Source of the DNA: Alphaproteobacteria bacterium
GTDB taxonomy: Bacteria > Pseudomonadota > Alphaproteobacteria > Rhodobacterales > Rhodobacteraceae
Length of the DNA stretch: 56,417 bases
Reading direction: 5' to 3'
Assembly: GCA_030431485.1 (NCBI GenBank)
Contig: JAUIIR010000021.1
Coordinates: 1-56,417, forward strand
Shown: in pieces, positions 26,082-34,939 of the stretch
Position numbering within the stretch: the stretch's first letter is position 1
Layout: the number at the start of each line of letters is the position of its first letter
Program-made: the position numbers and the translations under genes
The notes under the pieces: model-generated
Seen by the model: the letters and a program-made list of their open reading frames with translations, nothing else
Told to the model about the DNA's origin: nothing
Databases searched by the model: none

Positions 26082-26909
26082 ATGGCGACCGACAGAAATG
26101 TCGCGCCAGTCATTGTCAAACGCAAGAAAATCATCGTGGCGGGTGGGCATCACGGGGGCGCCTGGAAGGTCGCTTATGCCGACTTCGTGACCGCAATGAT
26201 GGCTTTCTTCATGTTGATGTGGCTGTTGAATGCTACGACGGAAAAACAGCGCAAAGGCATTGCAGACTATTTCAGTCCCACTGCACCGATCAGCCGTTTA
26301 TCAAGTGGTTCTGATGGCATGTTCACGGGCGAAAGTGTGTTTGCCGCGGATGTGCTCCCACGCATGGGTGTTGGCGCAAGTTCTTTGCAGAATACAAATG
26401 GCGAAGCGTCAAACGCATCAACGAGGGCGCAAGAACAACAGGCAGCACAAGACAGCGTTTTTCGCGAAGTGGAAGATGTTTTGCTGGGTTTGAGTGGGGA
26501 AAGTATGCTTGAAGACCGATGGCTCAGGCACGTTGTGACGCGTGTCACTGACGAAGGCCTTGTTCTGGAATTTCACGACACCGAGGATGACCCTCTTTTT
26601 GTCAGCAGCGCGCAGCCCTCCGCGACGCTGCATGAGATTGCTTACGCAGTTCAAGAAGCCAGTAAGCTGCTTGGCAACGAGGTTGCAATTGAGGGCCATG
26701 TTGCGACAGTTCCGGTTGTCCGTGTCGAGGACCCTGCCTGGGATTGGTCGGCTCAACGTGCGAAAGCGTTTACTGACCTTCTGTCCGCATATGGTTTCCC
26801 GCCCAAACGCGTCCGTCGTCTGACGGCACATGGCGATCGCGAACCTGTGGTCGAAAACTCCATGTCAGCGCGCAACAATCGTATCGAAGTAATTTTCCTG
26901 CGCCACTGA
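26082..26909 (+). CDS. motB: Flagellar motor stator protein MotB
   Basis: This 275-residue stator subunit anchors the MotA channel to peptidoglycan. The start at ATG 26082 has TAAGGAG 7 nt upstream; a GTG two codons earlier is less likely. The proton-carrying residue is Asp34 in VAYADFVTAMMAFFMLMWLL, followed by a plug-like segment. The OmpA-like C-terminal domain is recognisable (IEGHVATVPVV, WSAQRAKAF, ARNNRIEVIFL). The usual GHTD is changed to GHVA, removing the Asp that normally helps bind peptidoglycan. motA is not next to it. It opens the flagellar run and has a CtrA-type box upstream. Confidence 0.9.
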   Translation: MATDRNVAPVIVKRKKIIVAGGHHGGAWKVAYADFVTAMMAFFMLMWLLNATTEKQRKGIADYFSPTAPISRLSSGSDGMFTGESVFAADVLPRMGVGASSLQNTNGEASNASTRAQEQQAAQDSVFREVEDVLLGLSGESMLEDRWLRHVVTRVTDEGLVLEFHDTEDDPLFVSSAQPSATLHEIAYAVQEASKLLGNEVAIEGHVATVPVVRVEDPAWDWSAQRAKAFTDLLSAYGFPPKRVRRLTAHGDREPVVENSMSARNNRIEVIFLRH

Positions 26910-26943
26910 CACCAGAGAAGCAAACAGGATCAAATTTTAGCCG

Positions 26944-26958
26944 TTAGGTCTGCGTTAA
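26944..26958. promoter_or_regulatory. CtrA-like box upstream of flgE
   Basis: TTAG-GTCTGCG-TTAA differs by one base from TTAA-N7-TTAA and shares the trailing AAACC with the motB box. It lies 57 nt before the flgE start, so flgE probably has its own CtrA-controlled promoter. Confidence 0.5.
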
Positions 26959-27014
26959 ACCGTACGTTGTACTGGTGTGTTGAGTAAAAGCCACCACACC
27001 AGAAAGGCGTTTCC

Positions 27015-28316
27015 ATGTCGATTTCTTCATCCCTAAGCGCAGGGGTCGTCGGGCTCGCGTCCCATGCAACGCGTTTAGCAACGATCTCTGACAATATCGC
27101 GAATTCACAAACGCCCGGATACAAACGGGTTGAGGCGAATTTTCATTCGATGGTTGTGACATCCGGAGGTGGCACCTACACCGCAGGCGGGGTGAGGACG
27201 ACCACGCAGCGATACATCGATCAAGAAAGCGCAATTACCACGACATCAAATTCAACTGATCTTGCGGTTAGCGGGCGCGGGTTCCTGCCCGTTGCGCAGG
27301 CGACAGAGGTACTTGCTGGTTCTGAAACACCCCAGATGTTTCTGACCACCACAGGCTCCTTCCGAACTGATGCAAACGGCTATCTCCGCACCGCATCGGG
27401 TCAAATGTTGCTTGGTTGGCCGGCAAACCTTGATGGCAGCATTCCCAATTATCCGCGCGCAACGAGCGAAGCGCTTGAACCGGTTCGTATCAATGTCAAC
27501 CAATTCAGTGGCGAACCCACCACGCGTATCGAGCTGGGGATCAACTTGCCGGCGACAGAAACCGAGGCGGGCGCGCTGGGCAATCCCCTGACCCAATCTG
27601 TGGAATACTACGATAATCTTGGTCGTGCCGAGACACTCGAGTTTACCTTCACACCAACCGTTCCGGGTACAGGCACCTCCAATCAGTGGAATCTCCAAAT
27701 CGTGGACAGTGCTGATCCAGCAAATGTCATTGGGGAGTATGATCTGGAGTTTGACGATGCGCGAACTTTGGGCGGCACTTTGTTGGGCGTCGGGGATGTC
27801 ACCGGTGGTCCACACGACCCAGCAACCGGCATTCTGACAGTCACCGCCCCAAGCGGCCCGATTGATATCGCGATAGGGCGGCCAGGTCTGAATGAAGGTC
27901 TGTCCCAACTCTCAGATATTTTTGCGCCTTTCAACATCAGCCGAGATGGCGCGCCAGTTGGGAAAGTGACGTCCGTAGAGGTCGATGAAACCGGTTTGGT
28001 AAACGCCTTTTACGACACGGGCACGACGCGGACTCTCTATCAGGTGCCTTTGGTCGATATCCCAAATCCCAACGGAATGGCTGCTGCTGGCAGTCAACTC
28101 TACATGCCGACACCTGAAAGCGGCAGCTTTTTTCTCTGGGACGCAGGAAATGGATCGACTGGCGATATTCTGTCCTTCGCACTGGAGGAGTCAGCCACGG
28201 ATATTGCAAATGAACTTACGGAATTGATCCGGACCCAAAGGGCGTACTCTTCGAACGCCAAGGTGATCCAGACCGTCGATGAGATGTTGCAAGAAGCAAC
28301 AAACATCAAACGCTGA
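27015..28316 (+). CDS. flgE: Flagellar hook protein FlgE
   Basis: This is a 433-residue hook subunit. The N-terminal rod-type motif (SSLSAGVVGLASHATRLATISDNIANSQTPGYKR) and the C-terminal helix (DIANELTELIRTQRAYSSNAKVIQTVDEML) are the conserved coiled-coil ends shared by rod and hook proteins. The middle contains beta-rich domains with GYLRTASGQMLLGWP and YYDNLGRAETLEFTF. AAAGG precedes the ATG. It is exported by the flagellar type III system and polymerises into the hook. flgK follows after 26 nt. Confidence 0.94.
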   Translation: MSISSSLSAGVVGLASHATRLATISDNIANSQTPGYKRVEANFHSMVVTSGGGTYTAGGVRTTTQRYIDQESAITTTSNSTDLAVSGRGFLPVAQATEVLAGSETPQMFLTTTGSFRTDANGYLRTASGQMLLGWPANLDGSIPNYPRATSEALEPVRINVNQFSGEPTTRIELGINLPATETEAGALGNPLTQSVEYYDNLGRAETLEFTFTPTVPGTGTSNQWNLQIVDSADPANVIGEYDLEFDDARTLGGTLLGVGDVTGGPHDPATGILTVTAPSGPIDIAIGRPGLNEGLSQLSDIFAPFNISRDGAPVGKVTSVEVDETGLVNAFYDTGTTRTLYQVPLVDIPNPNGMAAAGSQLYMPTPESGSFFLWDAGNGSTGDILSFALEESATDIANELTELIRTQRAYSSNAKVIQTVDEMLQEATNIKR

Positions 28317-28342
28317 TCCTCTGATCCCAAAAGGATACTGCC

Positions 28343-29791
28343 ATGAGTCTCTCCGGAGCACTATCGAACGCGATGAGCGGACTGACCGCAAACGCACGCG
28401 GAACGACTATTGTATCGTCGAATATCGCAAATGCGCTCAACGAACATTATGGACGTCGCGATTTGATACTTGGGGCAAACGCCACTCAATCTTCTGGCGG
28501 AGTTAATATCGCTGGTGTTGAACGCAGCTATGACCCCATCCTTGCTCATCGCAAAAGGCACGCTTTGGCCAACTATGCCTCTGCTAAGGTCGCGGCCAAG
28601 TTCACGGGTGACCTTGAGCAGCTTGTCGGAAGCATTGACACAGCCGGATCACTTTCCAACAGACTGACCCGTCTGGAGACGGCACTGATATCTGCTGCAT
28701 CGGATCCATTGTCCGAGACAAGGTTGCGCAATATTTCCCATGCCGCCGAAGGTTTTGCAGCAGATTTGCGAGCGGCGAGCCATGGAATCGACGCACTCCG
28801 CGCAAACGCAGACGCGCAGATCTCTACGATGCTAGAAGTGCTGAACTCCGGTTTGTCTCAAATCGAAGAACTGAATTCTCAGATTATGACCGCGGCCCAT
28901 ATGGACCAAGACCCTCATGGCTTGATGGACCAGCGCGATGCAACACTCAATGCCGTGTCTCAAATTGTTCCGGTTCGCGTTGTCCAACGCGAAAGCGGTG
29001 CAATCGCAATTTTCACCGCGCAAGGCAGAACGCTCCTGGATGAGAAAGCGGTGATGTTCAGCTTCGCGCCGTCGTCAGCCGTCATGCCTCATATGACGGT
29101 TGCAAACGGTCTTTTGTCTAAGCTCCGAATAGATGGGAATGAAATTGACGTGCCCGGTTCTGGCAGAATGAATGGCGGTGCGCTGGAGGCTCAGTTCCTG
29201 CTGCGGGACGATCACGCGCCAGCAGCTCAGGGTCGATTGGACGCGATCGCGCGTGAGACCGTCGACCTATTTGGTTCTGGTGGCCCAGATATCACTCTTG
29301 GGCCGGGAGATGCCGGCGTTTTCACGGATGCCGGTTCGGCATTTGTGCCAACGGATCAAACCGGTCTCGCAGGTCGCATCACCTTGAATCCCGCGCTTGC
29401 CGTCTCCTCAAATGAAATCTGGCGATGGCGGGACGGCATTGGTGCCGCCGCGCGGGGCGACGCCGGAGAATCTCGTTTGCTTCTGGCGCTTCGTGATCAA
29501 GTGATCGTTCCAAGGCCACCCGCATCGACAATTCTCGGGAACGCGCCACTTGGGCTTGTCGATCATGTGCAAGAAATGAGCAATGGAGCGGCCGCGAGCC
29601 GGGTGCGTTCAAGTGAGATGCTGGATACCGCAAGTGCTCAGCTCGACCATGCTCGACAGACCGTCGCGGCAGATGGTGTGAATACCGACCAAGAGCTGCA
29701 GAAACTTATCGAACTTGAGAAATCCTACGCAGCCAACGCCCGTGTCGTCCAAGTGGTCGACGACATGCTGTCCGAATTGCTCAGAATTTGA
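28343..29791 (+). CDS. flgK: Hook-filament junction protein FlgK (HAP1)
   Basis: This 482-residue protein has the FlgK N-terminal motif (ALSNAMSGLTANARGTTIVSSNIANALNEHYGRR) and the C-terminal helix (ELQKLIELEKSYAANARVVQVVDDML). The middle carries RNISHAAEGFAADLRAASHGI and the MDQRDATLNAVSQIVPVRV region characteristic of FlgK. AAGGA lies before the ATG. It caps the hook and joins it to the filament with FlgL, encoded 11 nt downstream. Confidence 0.94.
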   Translation: MSLSGALSNAMSGLTANARGTTIVSSNIANALNEHYGRRDLILGANATQSSGGVNIAGVERSYDPILAHRKRHALANYASAKVAAKFTGDLEQLVGSIDTAGSLSNRLTRLETALISAASDPLSETRLRNISHAAEGFAADLRAASHGIDALRANADAQISTMLEVLNSGLSQIEELNSQIMTAAHMDQDPHGLMDQRDATLNAVSQIVPVRVVQRESGAIAIFTAQGRTLLDEKAVMFSFAPSSAVMPHMTVANGLLSKLRIDGNEIDVPGSGRMNGGALEAQFLLRDDHAPAAQGRLDAIARETVDLFGSGGPDITLGPGDAGVFTDAGSAFVPTDQTGLAGRITLNPALAVSSNEIWRWRDGIGAAARGDAGESRLLLALRDQVIVPRPPASTILGNAPLGLVDHVQEMSNGAAASRVRSSEMLDTASAQLDHARQTVAADGVNTDQELQKLIELEKSYAANARVVQVVDDMLSELLRI

Positions 29792-29802
29792 AGGAGTCCC
29801 GC

Positions 29803-30816
29803 ATGCGTCCCATTGGTGATCTTGCTCAATTCATGTTGTCCAAACAAATGCAGACCAAGTTGCGGACCAGCGCCGAGAGCGCCGGGCAGGAAGCGACAAC
29901 TGGTTTGGCAACGAACGTCGCCGAACAGCTTGGTGGTGCCTCCATATCTGTTTCTCTGCTTGATCGAAAAATGGAACTGCTTGCTCAGCATAAACATGGG
30001 ATTGCCGAGGCGCGCGTTTTTGCAAGCGCAAGTCAATCTGTCCTGGCCAGGATACAGGACCAATCAAGTCAGGTCGTCAACAACCTGGCGCTCGTTCCCC
30101 AGTTGCAAAGCGTGTCTGAATTACAAGTGCTTTCGGAAACAGCTGCACAAACCATGATTGATGCCGTGAACTCTTTGAATTCCAGAATTGGTGGAAAATA
30201 CCTGTTCGCAGGGTCGAGCACACAAACCAAACCACTTCCGGATGGAGAAACATTCGTTGCGATGCTGCGGACGGCAGTCTCTGGCGCAACAACAGCGGAT
30301 GAGGTCAGCAATGCGATCAACGCTTGGTTCGAAACGTCTGGAGGTCCTTTCGAAACGTTTGCCTATGCGGGCTCGGCTACCGGATTTCTTGAAATGCCTA
30401 TTGGAAAGGGCGAAAATGCAAAATTTGGTCTTCGGGCAGACGGAGATACCATTCGCGACCTGTTTCAGGCGCTTGGAGTTGCTGCATTGGCAACAGATGC
30501 ATTTATTGGGCTAGGCATCGCCGATCAAAAGAAGCTTTTGAAGCACGGGTATGACGCCCTGCTTCAAGTTGATCTAAATCTGACCGAAGAACGTGCCGGG
30601 CTGGGCCTGATTGAGGCGACAATCGACAGCGCTAAAGTCGCGACCGAAATAGAACTTGGCCGAATGGAGCGCGACCGGCTGTCCATGATCGGGGTCGACC
30701 AGTTTGAGGCTGCTTCCAAATTCGAGGCAGCACAACAGCAACTTGACGTGTTCTATCGCATCGCCGCACGGCAGGGTCGAACTTCATTGGCGGAGTATCT
30801 GCGACGAGGGGGCTGA
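29803..30816 (+). CDS. flgL: Hook-filament junction protein FlgL (HAP3)
   Basis: This is a 337-residue flagellin-like junction protein. I place the start at ATG 29803 (MRPIGDLAQFMLSKQM), 6 nt after AAGGAG, rather than the TTG at 29788 which overlaps flgK. Conserved segments are the N-terminal helix with SAGQEATTGLATNVAEQ, SLNSRIGGKYLFAGSSTQTKPL in the core, and the C-terminal helix FEAASKFEAAQQQLDVFYRIA. Order flgK-flgL-flgI is the usual one in Rhodobacterales. The flgI reading frame follows directly. Confidence 0.92.
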   Translation: MRPIGDLAQFMLSKQMQTKLRTSAESAGQEATTGLATNVAEQLGGASISVSLLDRKMELLAQHKHGIAEARVFASASQSVLARIQDQSSQVVNNLALVPQLQSVSELQVLSETAAQTMIDAVNSLNSRIGGKYLFAGSSTQTKPLPDGETFVAMLRTAVSGATTADEVSNAINAWFETSGGPFETFAYAGSATGFLEMPIGKGENAKFGLRADGDTIRDLFQALGVAALATDAFIGLGIADQKKLLKHGYDALLQVDLNLTEERAGLGLIEATIDSAKVATEIELGRMERDRLSMIGVDQFEAASKFEAAQQQLDVFYRIAARQGRTSLAEYLRRGG

Positions 30817-30833
30817 TTTACGCGGTCATTCTG

Positions 30834-31340
30834 TTGATGATGCCGCAGCTCGTATGGGCGCAGGGGGTCAGGTTAAAAGACTTGGCCACGTTCGAGGGCG
30901 TTCGGGGCAATGACCTTGTTGGCTATGGACTGGTCGTCGGCCTTGATGGGACGGGCGACGGTTTGCGCAATTCTCCGTTCACCGAGGACATGATGTCCAA
31001 CATCCTTGAACGGCTGGGCGTCAACGTCACGGGAGAACAGTTCCGCGCCAAGAACGTCGCTGCCGTGATCGTAACTGGGCAGCTACAGCCTTTTGCACGC
31101 GCAGGGAGTACGATCGACGTGACCGTCTCGGCAATTGGCGATGCTTCCAGCCTCAGGGGTGGAACCTTGGTCATGACGCCGCTGAACGCGGCAGACGGTC
31201 AAATCTATGCAGTCGCCCAAGGCTCAATCATAGCGGGAGGGGTGGTCGCAGAAGGCGATGCGGCAAAGACCGTGCAAGGCGTCCCGACGGCAGGGAGCAT
31301 CCCATCGGGCGGAATCGTTGAGCGAGAAGTGGCATTTGAC
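30834..31340 (+). CDS. flgI: Flagellar P-ring protein FlgI, 3'-truncated
   Basis: About 169 codons match the N-terminal half of FlgI, the periplasmic P-ring subunit (normally about 365 residues): VRLKDLATFEGVRGNDLVGYGLV, GTGDGLRNSPFTEDMMSN, GGTLVMTPLNAADGQIYAVAQG and IVEREVAFD. Homology then stops and the frame runs 15 unrelated codons to a stop at 31388. The start is also odd: the only canonical starts (TTG 30834, ATG 30837 and 30840) leave a very short signal peptide before WAQG. The hydrophobic stretch IYAVILLMMPQLVWA would need a CTG (30813) or ATT (30816) start. The break coincides with a junction to unrelated DNA. Confidence 0.85.
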
Positions 31341-31345
31341 TCAAG
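31335..31345. other. Junction between two unrelated gene fragments (probable chimeric join)
   Basis: The plus-strand flgI reading matches its family up to base 31340 (AFD). The minus-strand oxidoreductase/epimerase reading matches its family (GTWDEALES) down to about base 31337. The two broken genes meet tail to tail within about 5 nt, and sampled GC content differs on the two sides. No insertion sequence, target duplication or long repeat lies at the point. Confidence 0.8.
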
Positions 31346-32704
31346 CGCCTCATCCCACGTGCCTTCCAGCGACCGGGCGAGGTTGTAAACCACGTCGATG
31401 TCCTGCATCGCCTCCACCAGCGCGGCCTTATCGTAAAGCGAAACACCCACTGTTTCGACCTCGTCGGGAAGGTCGGGAAAGGGGCCAAACCGGCCACGGC
31501 TCAGCACCCGCACGTCCTGACCATTGGCGACAAGGGCACGGGTCAGCGCGCGACCGATAAAGCCCGTGCCTCCGATCACCATCGCCGTTGGTTTTGGATC
31601 ACGGGTCTTGGTCTTGGGATCCGCCGCTTTCAGCTGTTCTGCCGGTATGAGAGCCAAGGCCTGCTCCAGCGCAGTCATCACTTTGACGGCGCTTTCCCCC
31701 GAGAACCGCGCATCTGGCGCCTTGCCGGTCCGCAGCGCATCATAAATCGCCGCATCCATCCCCTGAAAGCTCAGCGCATAGGGCGACTTGCGATTTAAGG
31801 ATGTCACCTGTGTGACCGTATTGCCAAGACCTTCGCGCAGGTGCTGCCACGACAGGTCCAACTGCCGCCGCAAAGGGTTGAGAACCAAATCGGAGGCGTT
31901 CTCGCGTTCGACCACCAGCGTATCGGCAGCAAAGTCCAACCGGGCTCGCCCGGAAGACCCGCGCAGCGTCAGGGAGCGGTCGTCAATCGTTTCGACCATC
32001 GAAATCGTCAGCATGACATCCACATCGCCAGCCTGGGCCATGATGCGCCACGTCTGATGGCGGGTGTCATCTCCGGGTAGTTCAACGGGTTTTGACAGTT
32101 GCACAGACTGAATGTCCGGCATGCCGAACAGATCGACAATGAACCCCATCAAATGCGGCCCGAGCTCAAGCAGCAGGTTCATCGGCTCCCGCAGCAACCA
32201 GATGCCAAACGGCCCCGACCGCAACGGTGCAAGCGGCAGACACCAATGTACCTCGGCCACGGACACGCGGCCCAGCTCTCCCCTCGCCAACATGTCTTTG
32301 AGCCGGTCATAGGATGGTAGCCCCATGAAGTTGTGACCCGCATGGAACCGCACACCGTGTTCCTGTGCGACTGCTTCGATCTCGGCGGTCTCTTCCGCCG
32401 AGGTCGCCACCGGTTTTTCCACCAGCACATGCAACCCAGCCTTCAGACACTGGATCGCCAGAGCGTGGTGCAAATGCGGCGGCGTCAATATGTGAACCGT
32501 ATCGCAGACCTTGGCCTCGATCAGGTCGGCCACGTCCCCAAAGGCGCGCACGCCCAACCCCTCGGCCAGACCTTTGGCTGCAGCTTCGGACGGATCACAT
32601 ACGGCTGTGATTTCGACCCCATCGGTCGCCCGCAACGCATCCGCGTGCCAGCTTGCGATATACCCGGCCCCGATCAGACCAACGCGAATTTTGGAAGACG
32701 ACAT
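31338..32704 (-). CDS. Gfo/Idh/MocA oxidoreductase fused to an epimerase domain, 3'-truncated
   Basis: About 455 codons remain. The start at ATG 32704 (MSSSKIRVGLIGAGYIASWHA) follows GAGG. The first ~350 residues form an NAD(P)-binding Gfo/Idh/MocA oxidoreductase with GLIGAGYI, HILTPPHLHHA and LVEKPVATSAEE. A second Rossmann domain then begins (VIGGTGFIGRALTRALVANG), an extended SDR/NAD-dependent epimerase, and breaks off after NLARSLEGTWDEALES at the junction. A complete protein would be about 650-700 residues. It is the last gene of a surface-glycan operon. Likely a sugar-nucleotide-modifying bifunctional protein; substrate unknown. Confidence 0.82.
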
Positions 32705-32717
32705 CCGCCTCAACCCC

Positions 32718-33686
32718 TTACTTGTATTCGATGATGCGCATCTGCGCATTGTTCAGGCGCCGCCAATGGTAGCGGATCATGCCGATGACATTCGGGAACT
32801 TGGACAGCGTGAGGAACACTGCGTGCGACCGGGCTTCTTGTGTCGGCAATCCCTGAGCCCTCAGCCCCTTCGCCGTTTTCCAATAGGACAGCGCGTAGAG
32901 GCCCAGAACCAGAACGGGCACTGCGGGTGACGACATCGCGCCAACCACTGCCAGAAATGGCAACATCAGCCCATAGATCCACGCGCGCTGCCGTTCACGG
33001 ACAAAATAATCCGGATGCAGGTGACCGACCTGTGCAAAGCCATGCCCGGTCCGCTCGGCGCGTTTCCACCATTGTGAAAACTTCATCATGTTGGCGTCGT
33101 GCCCGGCCATTGGCTCGGCAATGCGCAGTAAACGCCAGCCCGCCTTGCGCAGCCGCGTGCAAAATTCGTCATCTTCGGCGGCGATCACGGTGGGGTTGAA
33201 CCCTCCGACCTCTTCAAAGGCTGTGACGCGCACCATCATGTTGCCGGGGCAGGTGACAATCTCCCCCGCCGGGCGCGACCACTCCACGTCGAACATCTGG
33301 TTGAATACGCTCGCATCCCGCCGCATTTCGCGCTGCCGGCCGGTGACCAGCGCAAGATCGTCCTCCGACCGCAGCCGGGCTTCGGCCTTGGCAAGCCAAT
33401 CCCGGTCCATAAGGCAGTCACCATCAAGGAACTGCACAATACCTGGGGGATCTTCCTGCGCCATCAGCGCGGCGAACCCTTCGTTGCGGGCGCGGGCGGC
33501 GGTGAAGGGCACCGACATATCGAGCTTCACCACTATTGCCCCTGCCTGTTCCGCATTCGCCACGCTCTGGTCAGTAGAGCCGCTGTCCACATAGACCATC
33601 CGCCGCGCCTGAGGCGCAACCGAAGCAAGGGACCGGACCAGCTTTTGCCCTTCATTTCGGCCAATGAGAACGACATCAACGCTCAC
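32718..33686 (-). CDS. Glycosyltransferase family 2
   Basis: This 322-residue GT-A glycosyltransferase starts at GTG 33686, overlapping the upstream gene stop (GTGA). It contains LIGRNEGQKLVRSLASV, YVDSGSTDQSVA, ARARNEGF and the metal-binding FLDGDCLMDRDWL, all GT2 hallmarks. A C-terminal stretch around residues 245-275 (LMLPFLAVVGAMSSPAVPVLVLGL) is hydrophobic, suggesting membrane association. It probably adds a sugar in assembly of the polysaccharide made by this cluster. Donor and acceptor are unknown. Confidence 0.9.
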   Translation of the reverse strand: MSVDVVLIGRNEGQKLVRSLASVAPQARRMVYVDSGSTDQSVANAEQAGAIVVKLDMSVPFTAARARNEGFAALMAQEDPPGIVQFLDGDCLMDRDWLAKAEARLRSEDDLALVTGRQREMRRDASVFNQMFDVEWSRPAGEIVTCPGNMMVRVTAFEEVGGFNPTVIAAEDDEFCTRLRKAGWRLLRIAEPMAGHDANMMKFSQWWKRAERTGHGFAQVGHLHPDYFVRERQRAWIYGLMLPFLAVVGAMSSPAVPVLVLGLYALSYWKTAKGLRAQGLPTQEARSHAVFLTLSKFPNVIGMIRYHWRRLNNAQMRIIEYK

Positions 33687-34939
33687 GTCTCAATCTCCCC
33701 GGACGGTCGCAAGCGCTGTACCGTGCGGCCTTCACCGTAAGCCACGACCAAGTCTGACAACCACCGCGCTTCCTGTGCGGCGTCATATTCCGCCAACACC
33801 TTTGCCCGTCCTGCTGCACCATAGGCCTGACGTAGATCCGCATCCAACAAAAGCGCATCCAACGCATCAGTGAAGGCTGAGACATCACCCGGCGGAACAA
33901 GCCGCCCGCTCACACCATCCTCGACCAACTCAGGTACACCCGTGATGCGGGTGGTCAGCACGGGCACCTGCGACGCCATCGCTTCCATCAGCACAACGGG
34001 CACACCTTCGGCAAAGCTGGGCAGGACGAAGACATCTGCCTGCGCCAATTCCTCGGCCACGTCGGCCTGCGATTTGTAGCCCAGAAAGATGACGCGATCC
34101 TGCAAACCGCACTTGGCGACCTCGGCTTCAAGCGCTTTGCGATCCGGCCCGTCGCCGACAAGGCGCAGCGTCAGGTCAGGGTAGGTCGTGGCCAAGCGAG
34201 ATACGGCGTCGATCAGGATCGGAACACCTTTGACGCCGGCCAACCTCCCGACAAAGAGCGCCCGCAAGCCAGTTCGAACCGGCTTGGGCGCGTACCGGGA
34301 CGGGTCCACACCGCAGTGCACGATATGTAGCTTGTGCCAATGCTTTGCGTCAGCAAAGCACATAAGTTGCGACCGGCAGAAATGGGTGATGCAGGACACA
34401 AAGGCCGCGCGTGCAGCCTTTTCGTCGATCCGCCAATGGTGCGGTTCGAAAAAGATATCCGGTCCGTGGATCGTAAAGCTCCAGCGCAGATCCGACAGTG
34501 CGCCTGCCAGCATCGCCACCGTGCACGACGCCTTGGCGATGTGGTTGTGCAGATGGGTCACACCCTCATCCGCCAGCTTGGCGGCAAGCACGCCGGCCTC
34601 GACGAAATAGATCAGGTTATAAAGCCGGCCCTTGATGCCTTTCGGTGCGGTCCGCCAGGCCAATCCGAGCGCTGACAGATAGCGCCCCGGCGTTTTCATC
34701 CACCGCGCATGCGCTTTGAGGGTTGTTACTGGATTGCGCACCGCATCCAGCACTTTGAAGGTGCGGGCGTGGTCTTCGCGTTGCTCCGGTCCGACAAGGT
34801 GTTCGGGGCCTGTCGTACGGATCGAACAGGTTATAACCTCATGCCCCAGTGCACGCAGATTGGCGACCTCGCGCTGGATGAACGTGTCGCTCGCACGAGG
34901 ATATTCCCCGGTCAGATAGGCGATCTTGGGCAGGCTCAT
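33683..34939 (-). CDS. Glycosyltransferase family 4
   Basis: This is a 418-residue GT-B enzyme. I take ATG 34939 (MSLPKIAYLTGEYPRASDTF), which overlaps the preceding stop (ATGA) and follows GGGAGG. N-terminal DTFIQREVANLRALGHEV, the central ALFVGRLAGVKGVPILIDAV and C-terminal FVLPSFAEGVPVVLMEAMA with its Glu-x7-Glu pattern identify the GT4 family. GT4 enzymes transfer sugars with retention from nucleotide donors. It sits between an epimerase and a GT2 in a tight minus-strand operon for surface polysaccharide. Confidence 0.91.
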   Translation of the reverse strand: MSLPKIAYLTGEYPRASDTFIQREVANLRALGHEVITCSIRTTGPEHLVGPEQREDHARTFKVLDAVRNPVTTLKAHARWMKTPGRYLSALGLAWRTAPKGIKGRLYNLIYFVEAGVLAAKLADEGVTHLHNHIAKASCTVAMLAGALSDLRWSFTIHGPDIFFEPHHWRIDEKAARAAFVSCITHFCRSQLMCFADAKHWHKLHIVHCGVDPSRYAPKPVRTGLRALFVGRLAGVKGVPILIDAVSRLATTYPDLTLRLVGDGPDRKALEAEVAKCGLQDRVIFLGYKSQADVAEELAQADVFVLPSFAEGVPVVLMEAMASQVPVLTTRITGVPELVEDGVSGRLVPPGDVSAFTDALDALLLDADLRQAYGAAGRAKVLAEYDAAQEARWLSDLVVAYGEGRTVQRLRPSGEIET

